Source: Chitinispirillales bacterium
Lineage (GTDB): Bacteria; Fibrobacterota; Chitinivibrionia; Chitinivibrionales; Chitinispirillaceae
NCBI GenBank assembly: GCA_031254105.1
Contig: JAIRVB010000013.1
Span: forward strand, 1-64,000
Length of the DNA: 64,000 nucleotides
Direction of reading: 5' to 3'
Shown here: positions 17,275 through 26,078 of the stretch, in pieces
How positions within the stretch are numbered: the stretch's first letter is position 1
How the letters are laid out: every line of letters starts with the position of its first letter
Position numbers and translations under genes: made by a program
Notes under the pieces: generated by a model
What the model was told of the DNA's origin: nothing
The model's input: only the letters and a program-made list of their open reading frames with translations
The model's database searches: none

Positions 17275-19329
17275 TTAATAGAAATAATAGCCAAGCGGCG
17301 TAACATCTATAAAGTTCATTCCATCAGCGAGTTCTATTCTACCGCTGCCGCCTCCTCCGGGAGCGCAAGGGGAGGGGGGACACGGATTCGGAGCATGGAG
17401 AGGGCAATCCGTTGTTACGGTGCGCAAACCGGCAAAATTGTTGAGAACATCGTCCCCGCATCCTTTGCGTTCAATCGGTACCGCATTATTTGTGCCGCCA
17501 TTCCATCGAAAGCGATTACTTGAATGGTTATGAACAGCTCCCTCAATTTTTCCTCCCGCCCTCCAATTAAAAGAACTCGAGTTTTCGTTTGTAGTAGCGC
17601 CTGTAGTATTGTCGTGAGCAATATATACCAAACCGCGGAAAAGATTATCCGTTCCGAATTGATCTAGCGCCGCCTTGCCTCTTCCCACATATATCAGCGT
17701 GCTTGCGGTATCCGCGCTTCTGTAAAAGTCTTGGCCAACGTTAAGCGTTGCACCTTCAGCTATTATTATTATTATTTTTTCTTTAAACACGGTTCCGGTA
17801 CGAAGCCCTGAGCCCATGTTAACAGATTCGTTTCTTCTGTGTACAACCACAAGATGGCCGTTCCAAAAAAGGTGCTTGTTCTTTTCTTCCCAAGCCTTGT
17901 GCAGGTTGTCAACTGTAATATTACCGCCGTTGCCGAATGAAGATAGAGATTTGGCCGTACTTGTGTCGCCCACTCTGGTTATATCAATCCGCGGATCTCT
18001 ACAGAATGGTTGAAGTCTTGTTATTTGCGTTGAATCAACCGCTCTAACAAAGTGGGGCAATGATATCTGTTCTTTGTCCGGATTAACAGGGACTCCGTTT
18101 CTTGTTACACCGGTAACGCGACTGTCTGCCAGAGATGTGGTAATTGCCGTAGTATACCTGAATGTATTGGGCGTATAGTCATACAAGCTTGTACCGGAAT
18201 TAAACACGCTGTCCGGAAACATTACCATATTGAGATTCGTCTCTATAGCGCCCCCGATGTAAACATCGCCGCCCGCGTTAACAGCGTTGGTGCCAGTTGT
18301 TCCAAACCTTCCGTAAATACTAATATTATCCAAAAAAGGCCTGTGGGACGCACTCTGGTTTTGTATGGACAGCGTGTCTCCAACGTGAGTCCTGTTAAAT
18401 TGTAACCGGGATACGTTATCAATCCGCAGAGTTCCGCCAAAATAAGCGTCATCATTAAAAACCAAGTTGTCGGATGAGACAGTGCCTATGGAAGCTCTGC
18501 TCTTAACGTAGCATTTGCCGTTGAACTGGGTGCCCCCGGCGTTGCTTGCTATCTCCATTGTGCTGTCGATATATACATCTTTGTCAAAATCGCTTTTATT
18601 GACTATTTGAGCGCGTCCCTTTATGTAAACGTTCCCGCCAAAACGGTTACCGGGGTTGTTAAATTCAACATTGCTGCCAAAATAAACATCCCCGGTAAAA
18701 ATACCCGGTGAGTTCTGAAATTTCGCGGGTCCGTCAAATGTGGCTCTCCCGTTAACATGCATTCCATTATCGCCGTTAGACAGGTCACCTCCCATATATA
18801 TGGCGTTACTTCCGCCAAACACCTCGTCAACAGACACTCTCCTTAAGTTTCCCAACCTGTAAAAAGCTGTCATCCTTTTGGGGTTATTTCCGTTTTGTTT
18901 ATTTCCCACGTCAATCTCAAACATCGACAGAAGAAAACTGCTGTCGGGGTTATCACTAAGATGGGTGCCATTAGTATCGGCAAGCGTACTGTTAAAGTAT
19001 TGTCTGTTTCCACTTGCAAGCTTTGGGTTTCCATTAACGAACGTGCGCTGTTGTCCGAAAGGAGAAAGCGTATCGTTAAGTCTTTCAAGCAGCGTTTCCG
19101 CGTTATTCGGATTAGAAAAAAAAGACTCCGTGGCAACGGCTCCGCTCATTGCGGTTATTCCTGTAGACACGTATCCCGCATACCCTCTGCTTGACGCCGA
19201 CTGGCTCGCCGTGTTTTTGACCATCGTAGTGGCTACTATGCCGGTAAATACCATTGCCACTATCACGCCTACCAAAGTGGAACCGTTTCTGGCGGAGATC
19301 GCACTGATGAGATTTCTGATATTTTTCAT
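17275..19329 (-). CDS. Giant minor pilin/PilX- or GspK-like tip protein
   Basis: The ATG at 19329 follows GGAGGG, giving 684 aa; an upstream GTG is less likely. The N-terminus MKNIRNLISAISARNG|STLVGVIVAMVFTG is a class III prepilin leader and hydrophobic helix. Position +5 is Gly rather than the usual Glu, as in GspK-type tip pseudopilins. The body from about 190 to 400 repeats short beta segments (GGNVYIKGRAQI, DKDVYIDSTMEI, NGKCYVKSRASI, NDDAYFGGTLRI) like a beta-helix or bactofilin-like stack. The C-terminus has a Pro/Cys-rich stretch (CPPSPCAPGGGG). It is last in the order FimT-like, PilV-like, PilW-like, this gene, as in type IV minor pilin operons. It may present an adhesin at the pilus tip. 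Confidence 0.65.
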   Translation of the reverse strand: MKNIRNLISAISARNGSTLVGVIVAMVFTGIVATTMVKNTASQSASSRGYAGYVSTGITAMSGAVATESFFSNPNNAETLLERLNDTLSPFGQQRTFVNGNPKLASGNRQYFNSTLADTNGTHLSDNPDSSFLLSMFEIDVGNKQNGNNPKRMTAFYRLGNLRRVSVDEVFGGSNAIYMGGDLSNGDNGMHVNGRATFDGPAKFQNSPGIFTGDVYFGSNVEFNNPGNRFGGNVYIKGRAQIVNKSDFDKDVYIDSTMEIASNAGGTQFNGKCYVKSRASIGTVSSDNLVFNDDAYFGGTLRIDNVSRLQFNRTHVGDTLSIQNQSASHRPFLDNISIYGRFGTTGTNAVNAGGDVYIGGAIETNLNMVMFPDSVFNSGTSLYDYTPNTFRYTTAITTSLADSRVTGVTRNGVPVNPDKEQISLPHFVRAVDSTQITRLQPFCRDPRIDITRVGDTSTAKSLSSFGNGGNITVDNLHKAWEEKNKHLFWNGHLVVVHRRNESVNMGSGLRTGTVFKEKIIIIIAEGATLNVGQDFYRSADTASTLIYVGRGKAALDQFGTDNLFRGLVYIAHDNTTGATTNENSSSFNWRAGGKIEGAVHNHSSNRFRWNGGTNNAVPIERKGCGDDVLNNFAGLRTVTTDCPLHAPNPCPPSPCAPGGGGSGRIELADGMNFIDVTPLGYYFY

Positions 19330-19354
19330 TAGGTTACCCTCCACATTCTGTTAA

Positions 19355-20104
19355 TCAGGGTATCGGCGGCACCAGCCCATTATTCGGAACTGGTACGACT
19401 ATTTCGTATCTTTCGCGCAAAACAGGAGCGCCCGCAGCCGGAACAGTATGATCCGCAATCGTAAACGACGGCGGGTTTTTTACCGCGCCCGCTCTGCTGT
19501 TATCCTGCAAAACGAGAAATATCTTTATGAATTTAACGTTTCCTTTTGCCAAAACGGCAGGTTCATCCACCCAGTTTACCAAATCCGCAGAATATCTGAA
19601 CTGCAAAGCTTCTATGTTCCGGGCAATAACGAGCGTCGTATCTAAAGCGTCTCCCGCCACTGTCATAAAACTAGCGGTACGTATGAGCTGTCTGTCTGCG
19701 TCTACCGAGTAGGCAACTCTGTTATATCCATTCCACGCCCCGATATTACTCAATACGCCTCTTATAATCGTTATACTGTCATGAGCGCAGCCGCTTAGGC
19801 AGTTTCCGGCGATAAATGACGAGATGTCTGTGTTCGGCGCAGCCAACGCGGGGGCGATCATAACCGCGTTTTCAACACCAATGTTTATGTCTATTATCTT
19901 GAAACCGGTATTTTTCAGATCATCGTACATGATGTTAAGTATGTCGCGCCCCGATATGTGCATATCCGTTTTTTTTGTGTCGCGCGCCATGTTAAGCGAT
20001 GAGTTGTGGATAAGCATAACAACAGGCGCGAGCAGTAACGCGGCAAGCGCCAAATATACGAGCAGTTCGAGTAATGTCATCCCTTTTTTGTTAATTATAT
20101 TCAT
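19355..20104 (-). CDS. PilW/GspJ-like minor pilin
   Basis: The 249-aa protein starts MNIINKKG|MTLLELLVYLALAALL, a prepilin leader cleaved after Gly8 with Glu at +5. The length and gene position fit PilW. The globular domain contains two cysteines (NCLSGCAHD) and segments typical of PilW proteins (TIIRGVLSN, DTTLVIARNIEALQFRY). It overlaps the upstream PilV-like gene by four bases (ATGA), so translation is probably coupled. It would act in initiation of pilus assembly in the inner membrane. Confidence 0.75.
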   Translation of the reverse strand: MNIINKKGMTLLELLVYLALAALLLAPVVMLIHNSSLNMARDTKKTDMHISGRDILNIMYDDLKNTGFKIIDINIGVENAVMIAPALAAPNTDISSFIAGNCLSGCAHDSITIIRGVLSNIGAWNGYNRVAYSVDADRQLIRTASFMTVAGDALDTTLVIARNIEALQFRYSADLVNWVDEPAVLAKGNVKFIKIFLVLQDNSRAGAVKNPPSFTIADHTVPAAGAPVLRERYEIVVPVPNNGLVPPIP

Positions 20105-20514
20105 CGCACCGCTCCTGTGACTCTGATTTCGTGGTCTTTGCCGGATTTACTCCACTTAACGGTTACTGTCGCGGTACTGAAAGGAAGGGAAGGGCCGCAC
20201 TCTAAATCACTTGTCACATTATACGTAACCGCGCCAAAAGACACATTAGCATATTGGGCCATGAACTCATCGGCGCCGTTAATAGTACCGCCACCGTCTA
20301 AACAGCCGCCGCCCGGCCTGGAGGAAAGCATCTGCAGCCCCTCAATCACCTCAGCCGCAATTATCCTTGCCTGATCAACCTCATATATGTTCTTGCGGTG
20401 AGCGGTCATTCTGGGAAATACAGCCGCTACCGCCATAAGCAAAATCGCCACGATCATCATGCTGATCATGATCTCAATGATTGAGGCTCCAGCGGTCTTT
20501 ATATTCTTCTCCAT
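20101..20514 (-). CDS. PilV/GspI-like minor pilin
   Basis: The 137-aa protein has the leader MEKNIKTAG|ASIIEIMISMMIVAIL, with Glu at +5 after the processing glycine. Its short C-terminal domain has a cysteine pair (GGGCLDGGG and DLECGP). It overlaps the FimT-like gene before it by 16 bases and the PilW-like gene after it by four. Gene order supports the PilV/GspI assignment more than sequence does. Confidence 0.7.
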   Translation of the reverse strand: MEKNIKTAGASIIEIMISMMIVAILLMAVAAVFPRMTAHRKNIYEVDQARIIAAEVIEGLQMLSSRPGGGCLDGGGTINGADEFMAQYANVSFGAVTYNVTSDLECGPSLPFSTATVTVKWSKSGKDHEIRVTGAVR

Positions 20515-21068
20515 ACGTCCGATCCTGATTTTTTGTACAAATGCGGTTTTATATCATTACCGGTTTTCATTATGCAAAACGAATTCTTTGAGTTGTTTTC
20601 GATAACTATATAACCATTGGCGTACGCGTCTAAGTTACTGGAAGTTACGGTGATAGTTCCTCCGCCCCAGGCATTATCGGCGGGAACATCCGGCAAATCG
20701 CCGGATTGCGTAACTGCTGCGTCTGTTATCGTTACATTGTTAATCAGATCAACGGGTCTATTGATAGCCGGAAATTCATCATCCTCAACCGCCGTTATTG
20801 TATATCCTCCGGCCGTATAGGTAATAGTAACGTTATCCCCTCTCTCAAGCGCAACCGCTTTCATAGCTAAAATCTGCTTATGAAAATTGCCCGCCTCCTG
20901 CCGCAGATCCTGATAGTTCTTAAAGCCGGCCCAACTCACGATGGCGGCAGCCGAAATAATGCCGAACACCGCAATCACCACTATGAGTTCTAACATAGAG
21001 AACCCCGCGCGGTTGTTTTGGAAGCGGTATTTTGAAGCGACACCGAAAACGGCACTTTTCCATCTCAT
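20499..21068 (-). CDS. FimT/GspH-like minor pilin
   Basis: The 189-aa protein has a leader ending NNRAG followed by FSMLELIVVIAVFGIISAAA, with Glu at +5. The domain after the helix (GNFHKQILAMKAVALERGDNV) fits the GspH/FimT pattern. The first 22 residues make an unusually long leader. An internal start is possible, but no better Shine-Dalgarno was seen. It is the first gene of the four-gene pilin operon. A REP-like imperfect palindrome (GGGCAGCC...GGCTGTC) lies upstream near 21127. Confidence 0.7.
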   Translation of the reverse strand: MRWKSAVFGVASKYRFQNNRAGFSMLELIVVIAVFGIISAAAIVSWAGFKNYQDLRQEAGNFHKQILAMKAVALERGDNVTITYTAGGYTITAVEDDEFPAINRPVDLINNVTITDAAVTQSGDLPDVPADNAWGGGTITVTSSNLDAYANGYIVIENNSKNSFCIMKTGNDIKPHLYKKSGSDVWRRI

Positions 21069-21237
21069 AGCGCGATCCGATGTTTGAGTTAGGGGAAACC
21101 TGAAAATATTTTCCGTTATTATATATGGGCAGCCCTCGCGGCTGTCATCCCTTACAGTCTTTATTATAACACAGAATCAGCGGATGCGCAAGGGGAAATA
21201 ATTTGGGCGGCGCGGAAAATGGCGTGTTACCATATTA

Positions 21238-21807
21238 TTAAGACGCGAAAATGTCCCTCAAATTGATTTCACATCCGGGTAGTACATTGACTTGCGCGGT
21301 ACCGGTATCACCATAGACTTTGTGGACATAGTCTTCATCATTGTCTTTAAGCAGATAAGAGTCAATGATTTTTTCATCAGGATCAACAATCCAGTATTCC
21401 CGCACTTTGGCATTTTTGTAGAGATTATATTTTACCCAACGGTCGTGTCTTTTACTTGAGGGTGAAAGAATTTCAATGATAAAATCCGGAACCCCTTTAT
21501 AACCCTTTTCGTCTATTTTTGATCTGTCGCATACAACTACTAAATCAGGTTGAACAACGGTATCATCTTCACCATCAACGTTAAGACGCACATCAAAAGG
21601 CGCGTAAAAAAGCTTGCGGGGTTTACCTTTTAAATATGTTGTAAGCTGCCATGCGAGTTCCCTGCTTATATCCTGATGTTCAGGAGAAGGAGCCGGAGAC
21701 ATTGCGTACGCTACGCCGCCTATAAGCTCCCAACGTTTACCATCATCCCATGTGCGGTAATCTGCGTATGTGTAGTGTTCTTTTTTTTGTGGTGACAGCA
21801 TAATCAT
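21238..21807 (-). CDS. Uma2-family (DUF820) putative restriction-like nuclease
   Basis: The 189-aa protein is a standard-length Uma2 protein with the PD-(D/E)XK fold. Family segments are YTYADYRTWDDGKRWELIGG at the N-terminus, QPDLVVVCDR with the first catalytic Asp, VPDFIIEILSPSSKRHDR with the catalytic Glu, and YNLYKNAKVREYWIVDP. Uma2 genes are abundant in cyanobacteria and some gut lineages and their role is unsettled. ATG codons at 21807 and 21801 are both possible; AAGGA is better spaced for the second. It is a single-gene unit. Confidence 0.85.
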   Translation of the reverse strand: MIMLSPQKKEHYTYADYRTWDDGKRWELIGGVAYAMSPAPSPEHQDISRELAWQLTTYLKGKPRKLFYAPFDVRLNVDGEDDTVVQPDLVVVCDRSKIDEKGYKGVPDFIIEILSPSSKRHDRWVKYNLYKNAKVREYWIVDPDEKIIDSYLLKDNDEDYVHKVYGDTGTAQVNVLPGCEINLRDIFAS

Positions 21808-22002
21808 TCCTTTTTCATCAACAATTCATATATAATATAATACTTTGGAACAATTCCCGCTCCGTTTTTTATGGCATATCACTTGCTTTACTTATTCACA
21901 TGGTACGGGCAGCTCTTGCGGCAGTTTTCTTCTTCAATTTGCGTGAAAGCGTTTAAGGAAAGAAAAGAACAACAGATTGCCTTACGGCTCAATAAACACG
22001 TT

Positions 22003-22019
22003 CCCGCCTTCGCGGGAAT
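22003..22019. repeat. Short hairpin TTCCCGC-CTTC-GCGGGAA type
   Basis: TTCCCGC and GCGGGAA pair around a three-base core. A related imperfect unit lies at 26143-26156. It is about 25 bases before the FMN-binding protein gene. Confidence 0.55.
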
Positions 22020-22043
22020 GGCGGAGGGAGAGGGAAGGAACAA

Positions 22044-22484
22044 TTGAACAAACGCGACTTTATGTCAATGCTTTCTCATTTAGTCGATGAATCGCACGCC
22101 GCGGTGCTGGCTTCTGTAGACAGTTCCGGCAGACCGCATATACGCTGGATAGTTCCGGGATTTTTATCCGATAAAAACGGCGCTGTATATACGGTAAGCG
22201 TGTCAAGTTATCCGAAAATTGAACAACTTCTCAACAACCCTCACGCGGAGATGATGCTTCAGACGCCGGGACTAAATAAAATCATAAATTTGCGGGGTAT
22301 AGTGAACATTCTTGACAATCCCTCAATCAGATCCGAAGTTCTTGAGTGTCTGGGGGAGCGGCTGCACGCTTTCTGGAGAAGCGCAATGCCCCGGGATGAT
22401 CTTGTGGTTCTTGAGTTCGTTCTACAGGAAGCAACTTACTATGTACCAATGAACAACTCACGGCTGACTCTGGACTTAAGTTAA
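22044..22484 (+). CDS. Pyridoxamine 5'-phosphate oxidase-like split-barrel protein
   Basis: The 146-aa protein resembles general-stress-protein-26-type flavin-binding split barrels. It has AAVLASVDSSGRPHIRWIVPGF at about 18-40, where the Gly-Pro-Hx turn sits, then VYTVSVSSYPKIEQLLNNPHAEM. These proteins usually bind FMN or a related flavin and act as oxidoreductases or sensors. The start is a TTG preceded by GGGAAGGAA; an ATG at 22062 is the alternative. It lies 157 bases upstream of pdhA, separated by three REP-like hairpins, so it need not belong to that operon. Confidence 0.7.
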   Translation: MNKRDFMSMLSHLVDESHAAVLASVDSSGRPHIRWIVPGFLSDKNGAVYTVSVSSYPKIEQLLNNPHAEMMLQTPGLNKIINLRGIVNILDNPSIRSEVLECLGERLHAFWRSAMPRDDLVVLEFVLQEATYYVPMNNSRLTLDLS

Positions 22485-22510
22485 CGCAGAAACAAAAACA
22501 TCCGTTGTAA

Positions 22511-22622
22511 GGGCGGCAGCCTGCCGCCAGCAGTACCACTGGGATAGATACTCTTTGTTAAGGGCTGCCCTGGCGGCCGCCCGCAGAAACACACTCTTTG
22601 TAAGGGCGGCAGCCTGCCGCCC
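22511..22622. repeat. Cluster of three REP-like hairpins upstream of pdhA
   Basis: Three GC-rich palindromes occur in about 110 bases. They are GGCGGCAG-C-CTGCCGCC at 22512-22528, GGGCTGCCCTGGCGGCCGCC near 22562-22581, and a second GGCGGCAG-C-CTGCCGCC at 22605-22621. The first and third are nearly identical, including the TAAGG to their left. They occupy the untranslated leader of pdhA. Confidence 0.75.
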
Positions 22623-22641
22623 GCCATAGGATATACCAAAA

Positions 22642-23610
22642 ATGCAAGACACCGAAAACAAAACCCTGCAAATACGTCTGCTAAAGAGAATGCTCCTCAT
22701 CCGCCGTTTTGAAGAAGCCGCGGCGCGAATGTATGGTCTGCGCAAGATTGGCGGCTTTTGTCATTTATATATTGGGCAGGAAGCAGCGGCGGTTGGGGTG
22801 ATAGAGACACTTGATATGAAAAAGGATTACGTACTTACAGCTTACAGAGATCATGGTACGGCAATCGCCTGCGGTATGGAGTGCGGGCCCTTAATGGCGG
22901 AACTTTACGGTAAAGAGAGCGGCTGTTCAAGGGGCAAAGGCGGCTCCATGCATTTTTTTGACAGAAAACGGCACTTTTTCGGCGGAAACGGAATTGTAGG
23001 CGCTCACATCCCTCTTGCGGCAGGGGTAGGAATGGCTGTGCGGCATCGTAAAAGCGGCGGCTGCGCAGTCTGCTTTTTCGGAGACGGCGCGATTCATCAG
23101 GGTTCTTTTCATGAAACGCTTAATATGGCTAAAATCTGGAACCTGCCTGTTCTCTACATTTGCGAAAACAACCGCTATGGCATGGGTACCGACTACCGCA
23201 GAGTAAGCAGCGTAACGGATTTTAAAGCTGCCGGAGCCTCTTATGGAATCGAAAGCTTCAGCGCAAACGGCATGGACGTACTTGAAGTTTGCGGTATCAC
23301 CGCCGGAATTATTAAAAAAATGCGCAGCGAGAATACTCCGGCGTTTCTGGAACTTAAAACCTACCGCTACAAAGGGCACTCAATGAGCGATCCGGCCCGC
23401 TACCGCAGCCGCGAGGAGCTTGATCATTTCAGAGACCAGGATCCCATTGTTATGCTGCGCGCAAGCATGGAAAAGGATGGATATATCAATGAGGAACAGT
23501 TTAAAAAGATAGACGCGGAAGTTAAAAAAGTGGTAGATGACTCTCTGGCGTTTGCCGAAGAAAGCGCTCAGCCGTCTCCCGGGAGTCTCTACGAAGATAT
23601 ACTGGCATAA
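22642..23610 (+). CDS. pdhA: Pyruvate dehydrogenase E1 component, alpha subunit
   Basis: The 322-aa protein matches E1-alpha of the alpha2-beta2 pyruvate dehydrogenase type. The thiamine diphosphate motif is GDGAIHQGSFHETLNMA followed by CENNRYGMGT. FCHLYIGQEAAAVG and YRDHG come earlier, and the phosphorylation-loop region TYRYKGHSMSDPARYR comes later. It decarboxylates pyruvate together with PdhB. The ATG has AGGA about 11 bases upstream in the string AGGATATACCAAAAATG, a leader shared in form with pdhB and pdhC. It is the first gene of a pdhABC cluster. Confidence 0.93.
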   Translation: MQDTENKTLQIRLLKRMLLIRRFEEAAARMYGLRKIGGFCHLYIGQEAAAVGVIETLDMKKDYVLTAYRDHGTAIACGMECGPLMAELYGKESGCSRGKGGSMHFFDRKRHFFGGNGIVGAHIPLAAGVGMAVRHRKSGGCAVCFFGDGAIHQGSFHETLNMAKIWNLPVLYICENNRYGMGTDYRRVSSVTDFKAAGASYGIESFSANGMDVLEVCGITAGIIKKMRSENTPAFLELKTYRYKGHSMSDPARYRSREELDHFRDQDPIVMLRASMEKDGYINEEQFKKIDAEVKKVVDDSLAFAEESAQPSPGSLYEDILA

Positions 23611-23632
23611 TATTACCGTAAGGGCGGCAACC

Positions 23633-23649
23633 TGCCGCCGGCTATATCG
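23633..23649. repeat. REP-like hairpin between pdhA and pdhB
   Basis: GGCGGCAAC-CTGCCGCC is an almost perfect palindrome matching the copies upstream of pdhA, again preceded by TAAG. It could act on stability of the pdh transcript. Confidence 0.7.
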
Positions 23650-23688
23650 CGGACAGATACTTTATCTGACAAAGGAACCTAACCAAAA

Positions 23689-24666
23689 ATGGCTGTTATC
23701 ACTTTCAGAGAAGCGCTGCGCCAGGCGATTGATGAAGAGATGGAACGGGATGGTGACGTCATAATTTTAGGGGAAGAGGTGGCGCAGTACAATGGAGCTT
23801 ATAAAGTCACTCAGGGGCTGCTTGAAAAATATGGGGAGAAGCGGGTAATCGACACTCCCATATCTGAGGAGGGGTTCACCGGAATTGGCATAGGCGCGGC
23901 CATGGCGGGTTTAAGACCTGTAGTAGAATGGATGACATTCAATTTTTCTCTTCAAGCGCTTGACCAGGTGTATAACAACGCCGCCAAGATGCGTTATATG
24001 TCAGGCGGTCAGTTCAGCGTACCTGTGGTATTCAGAGGACCAAACGGGCCTGCGGAATTTTTAGCCGCTCAGCACTCACAGGCGCTTCAGTCTATCTATT
24101 GTCACTGTCCCGGCCTCTTAGTCATGGCTCCTTCCACTCCGGCAGACGCTAAAGGAATGCTCAAAACAGCGATCCGTAATAATAATCCTGTCGTATTTTT
24201 AGAAAGCGAACTTATGTATGGATTGAGAGGAGAAGTACCGGAAAAAGAGTACCTTATCCCTTTCGGCAGCGCGGATATCAAGCGTTACGGAACCGATGTA
24301 ACAATAATCACATTTTCAAAACCTGTGAAAATGGCGCTTGACGCGGCAACCGAACTCAGCAAAAACGGCATAGAAGCGGAAGTGATTGATCTGCGCTCCC
24401 TGCGGCCTCTTGATGAACAGACTATTTACAATTCGGTCAAAAAAACCAACCGCTGCGTTGTGGTAGACGAGGCATGGCCTTACGCAAGCGTGGGGAGTCA
24501 TGTTGCTTTTCTTGTGTCAAGTATTTGTTTTGACTATATGGACGCTCCCATACAGCTTGTCTGCGGCGAAGACGTTCCCATGCCCTACAATCATGAACTT
24601 GAGCTGGCCGCTCAACCCTCGGCGGCTAAGATTGTTGAAGCGGTACGCGGGATAGTGAGTAATTAA
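23689..24666 (+). CDS. pdhB: Pyruvate dehydrogenase E1 component, beta subunit
   Basis: The 325-aa protein has typical E1-beta segments. They are FREALRQAIDEEMERDGDVI, the LGEEVAQYNGAYKVTQGLL region, DTPISEEGFTGIGIGAAMAG, FNFSLQALDQVYNNAAKMRY and the C-terminal CGEDVPMPYNHELE. It forms the heterotetramer with PdhA that binds thiamine diphosphate and reductively acetylates the E2 lipoyl group. The start is ATG in the leader AAAGGAACCTAACCAAAA, identical to that of pdhC. Its TAA stop is the first three bases of a MITE-like element. Confidence 0.94.
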   Translation: MAVITFREALRQAIDEEMERDGDVIILGEEVAQYNGAYKVTQGLLEKYGEKRVIDTPISEEGFTGIGIGAAMAGLRPVVEWMTFNFSLQALDQVYNNAAKMRYMSGGQFSVPVVFRGPNGPAEFLAAQHSQALQSIYCHCPGLLVMAPSTPADAKGMLKTAIRNNNPVVFLESELMYGLRGEVPEKEYLIPFGSADIKRYGTDVTIITFSKPVKMALDAATELSKNGIEAEVIDLRSLRPLDEQTIYNSVKKTNRCVVVDEAWPYASVGSHVAFLVSSICFDYMDAPIQLVCGEDVPMPYNHELELAAQPSAAKIVEAVRGIVSN

Positions 24667-24769
24667 TGCAGAAATAATAATGCGGAACGCAGAAATAAAA
24701 AATTGCCAAAATACAATCTTTCATTTCTCTTGTTTTGTTTCTGAATTTTGCATTATTATTTCTGAATTA
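24664..24769. repeat. MITE-like inverted repeat between pdhB and pdhC, copy 2
   Basis: The left arm starts TAATGCAGAAATAATAATGC and the right arm ends GCATTATTATTTCTGAATTA, forming a long imperfect stem. The first TAA is the stop codon of pdhB. The context AATTAATGCAGAAATAA is shared with the copy at the end of the sigma-factor gene. Confidence 0.75.
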
Positions 24770-24794
24770 TTTTTTGAAAGGAACCTAACCAAAA

Positions 24795-26054
24795 ATGGCT
24801 GAAAAAATCCTTATGCTTGCGCTCTCGCCTACTATGGAGACGGGTACCATTACAAAATGGAGCAAAAAAGAGGGTGAAAAAATATCAGACGGGGATCTGC
24901 TTTGTGAAGTTGAAACAGACAAGGCAGCCATGGATTATGAATCGCAGAACAGCGGTTTTCTCCTTAAAATTTTAACGCCTGAGGGAACGCGCGTTAAAGT
25001 AGGTGAACCTGTCGCGATTATAGGCGATGAGGGTGAAGACTTTTCCGCTTTGTTAAAAGCGCCGTCTCAAAAATCCGCTCCCTCACCGGATGTAAAGGCG
25101 CAGCAGCATTTTGCGGAGCCTGAAAAAAAGCAAACGCCGGTGACAACTCAGGAGAAGCGCGTAATTTCATCTGAACCTAACCAGAAAAAGCTGCCTGGCG
25201 GGGTAAGAGCGTCTCCGCTTGCCAGAGAGACGGCAAAAAAACTTGGCGTAGATCTGAGTTCCGTTGAAGGCAGCGGTCCGGAAGGCCGTATCATCAAAGA
25301 AGATGTTGAACAAAGAGCTAAGGCGGCCGCGGAATTTAAAAATATCTACGAAGAAACAAAAGAGACCGGTGTAGCGGGAAAAGAGATACCTTTGACTCAC
25401 ATACGTAAAATAATAGCCAGCCGTATGTCAAAATCCATGGCCTCGGCTCCTCATTTTTATTTGTCGGTACCTGTACGCATGGACTCTATCATAAGCGCGC
25501 GAAATTCACTTAACAGCAAACGTGAAAAAAGAGTATCCCTAAACGCGTTTCTGATAAAATTCGCGTCTGAAGCGCTCGCGCGTCATCCGGAAATAAACTC
25601 TTCCTGGCAAGAAACCAGCGTAATGCGTTTTTCAAGCGTTAACATAGGATTAGCCGTTGCGCTCCGTGACGGCCTTATCACACCCATAATAAAAAACTGC
25701 GAAACAAAGGGTATTATAAAAATTGATGAGGAACTGACTATTCTAATTCAAAAAGCAAAATCAGGCCGGCTTGCGCCGGAAGAATATTCCGGCGCAACGT
25801 TTACAATAAGTAACTTAGGCGCCTGGGGAGTACGTCAATTCACAGCGATCATAAATCCTCCCGCGTCAGCAATACTAGCAGTGGGAGAAATTTTTAAAGA
25901 ACCTGTAGTAAATGAAAGCGGAAATATAGCGGTACAATCAAGCATGATGCTAACCCTCTCAAGCGATCACCGTGTGATAGATGGAGCGGAAGCCGCACAG
26001 TTCGTCTCAGATTTACGAAAGATAATGGAGGATCCGGTATCGGCATTATTTTAG
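24795..26054 (+). CDS. pdhC: Dihydrolipoamide acetyltransferase (E2 of pyruvate dehydrogenase)
   Basis: The 419-aa protein has the E2 order. An N-terminal lipoyl domain (about 1-78) carries the lipoylated lysine in VETDKAAMDYE. A charged linker follows, then a peripheral-subunit-binding domain at about 135-172 (VRASPLARETAKKLGVDLS, EGRIIKEDV). The catalytic domain is about 190-419, with the active-site motif HRVIDG near the end. It transfers the acetyl group from lipoamide to CoA. Only one lipoyl domain is present. No E3 gene is adjacent, so it must be supplied from elsewhere. A perfect 9-bp hairpin follows the stop. Confidence 0.94.
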   Translation: MAEKILMLALSPTMETGTITKWSKKEGEKISDGDLLCEVETDKAAMDYESQNSGFLLKILTPEGTRVKVGEPVAIIGDEGEDFSALLKAPSQKSAPSPDVKAQQHFAEPEKKQTPVTTQEKRVISSEPNQKKLPGGVRASPLARETAKKLGVDLSSVEGSGPEGRIIKEDVEQRAKAAAEFKNIYEETKETGVAGKEIPLTHIRKIIASRMSKSMASAPHFYLSVPVRMDSIISARNSLNSKREKRVSLNAFLIKFASEALARHPEINSSWQETSVMRFSSVNIGLAVALRDGLITPIIKNCETKGIIKIDEELTILIQKAKSGRLAPEEYSGATFTISNLGAWGVRQFTAIINPPASAILAVGEIFKEPVVNESGNIAVQSSMMLTLSSDHRVIDGAEAAQFVSDLRKIMEDPVSALF

Positions 26055-26057
26055 TAG

Positions 26058-26078
26058 GGAACGGTCAGCGACCGTTCC
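26058..26078. repeat. Perfect hairpin after pdhC
   Basis: GGAACGGTC-AGC-GACCGTTCC has a 9-bp perfect stem three bases after the pdhC stop. There is no T tract, so it resembles a transcript-stabilising REP-like hairpin more than an intrinsic terminator. Confidence 0.65.

Noticed and set aside
26058-26078. Intrinsic terminator after pdhC
   Set aside because: The stem is perfect but no T tract follows on the plus strand, so it is listed as a hairpin repeat instead.
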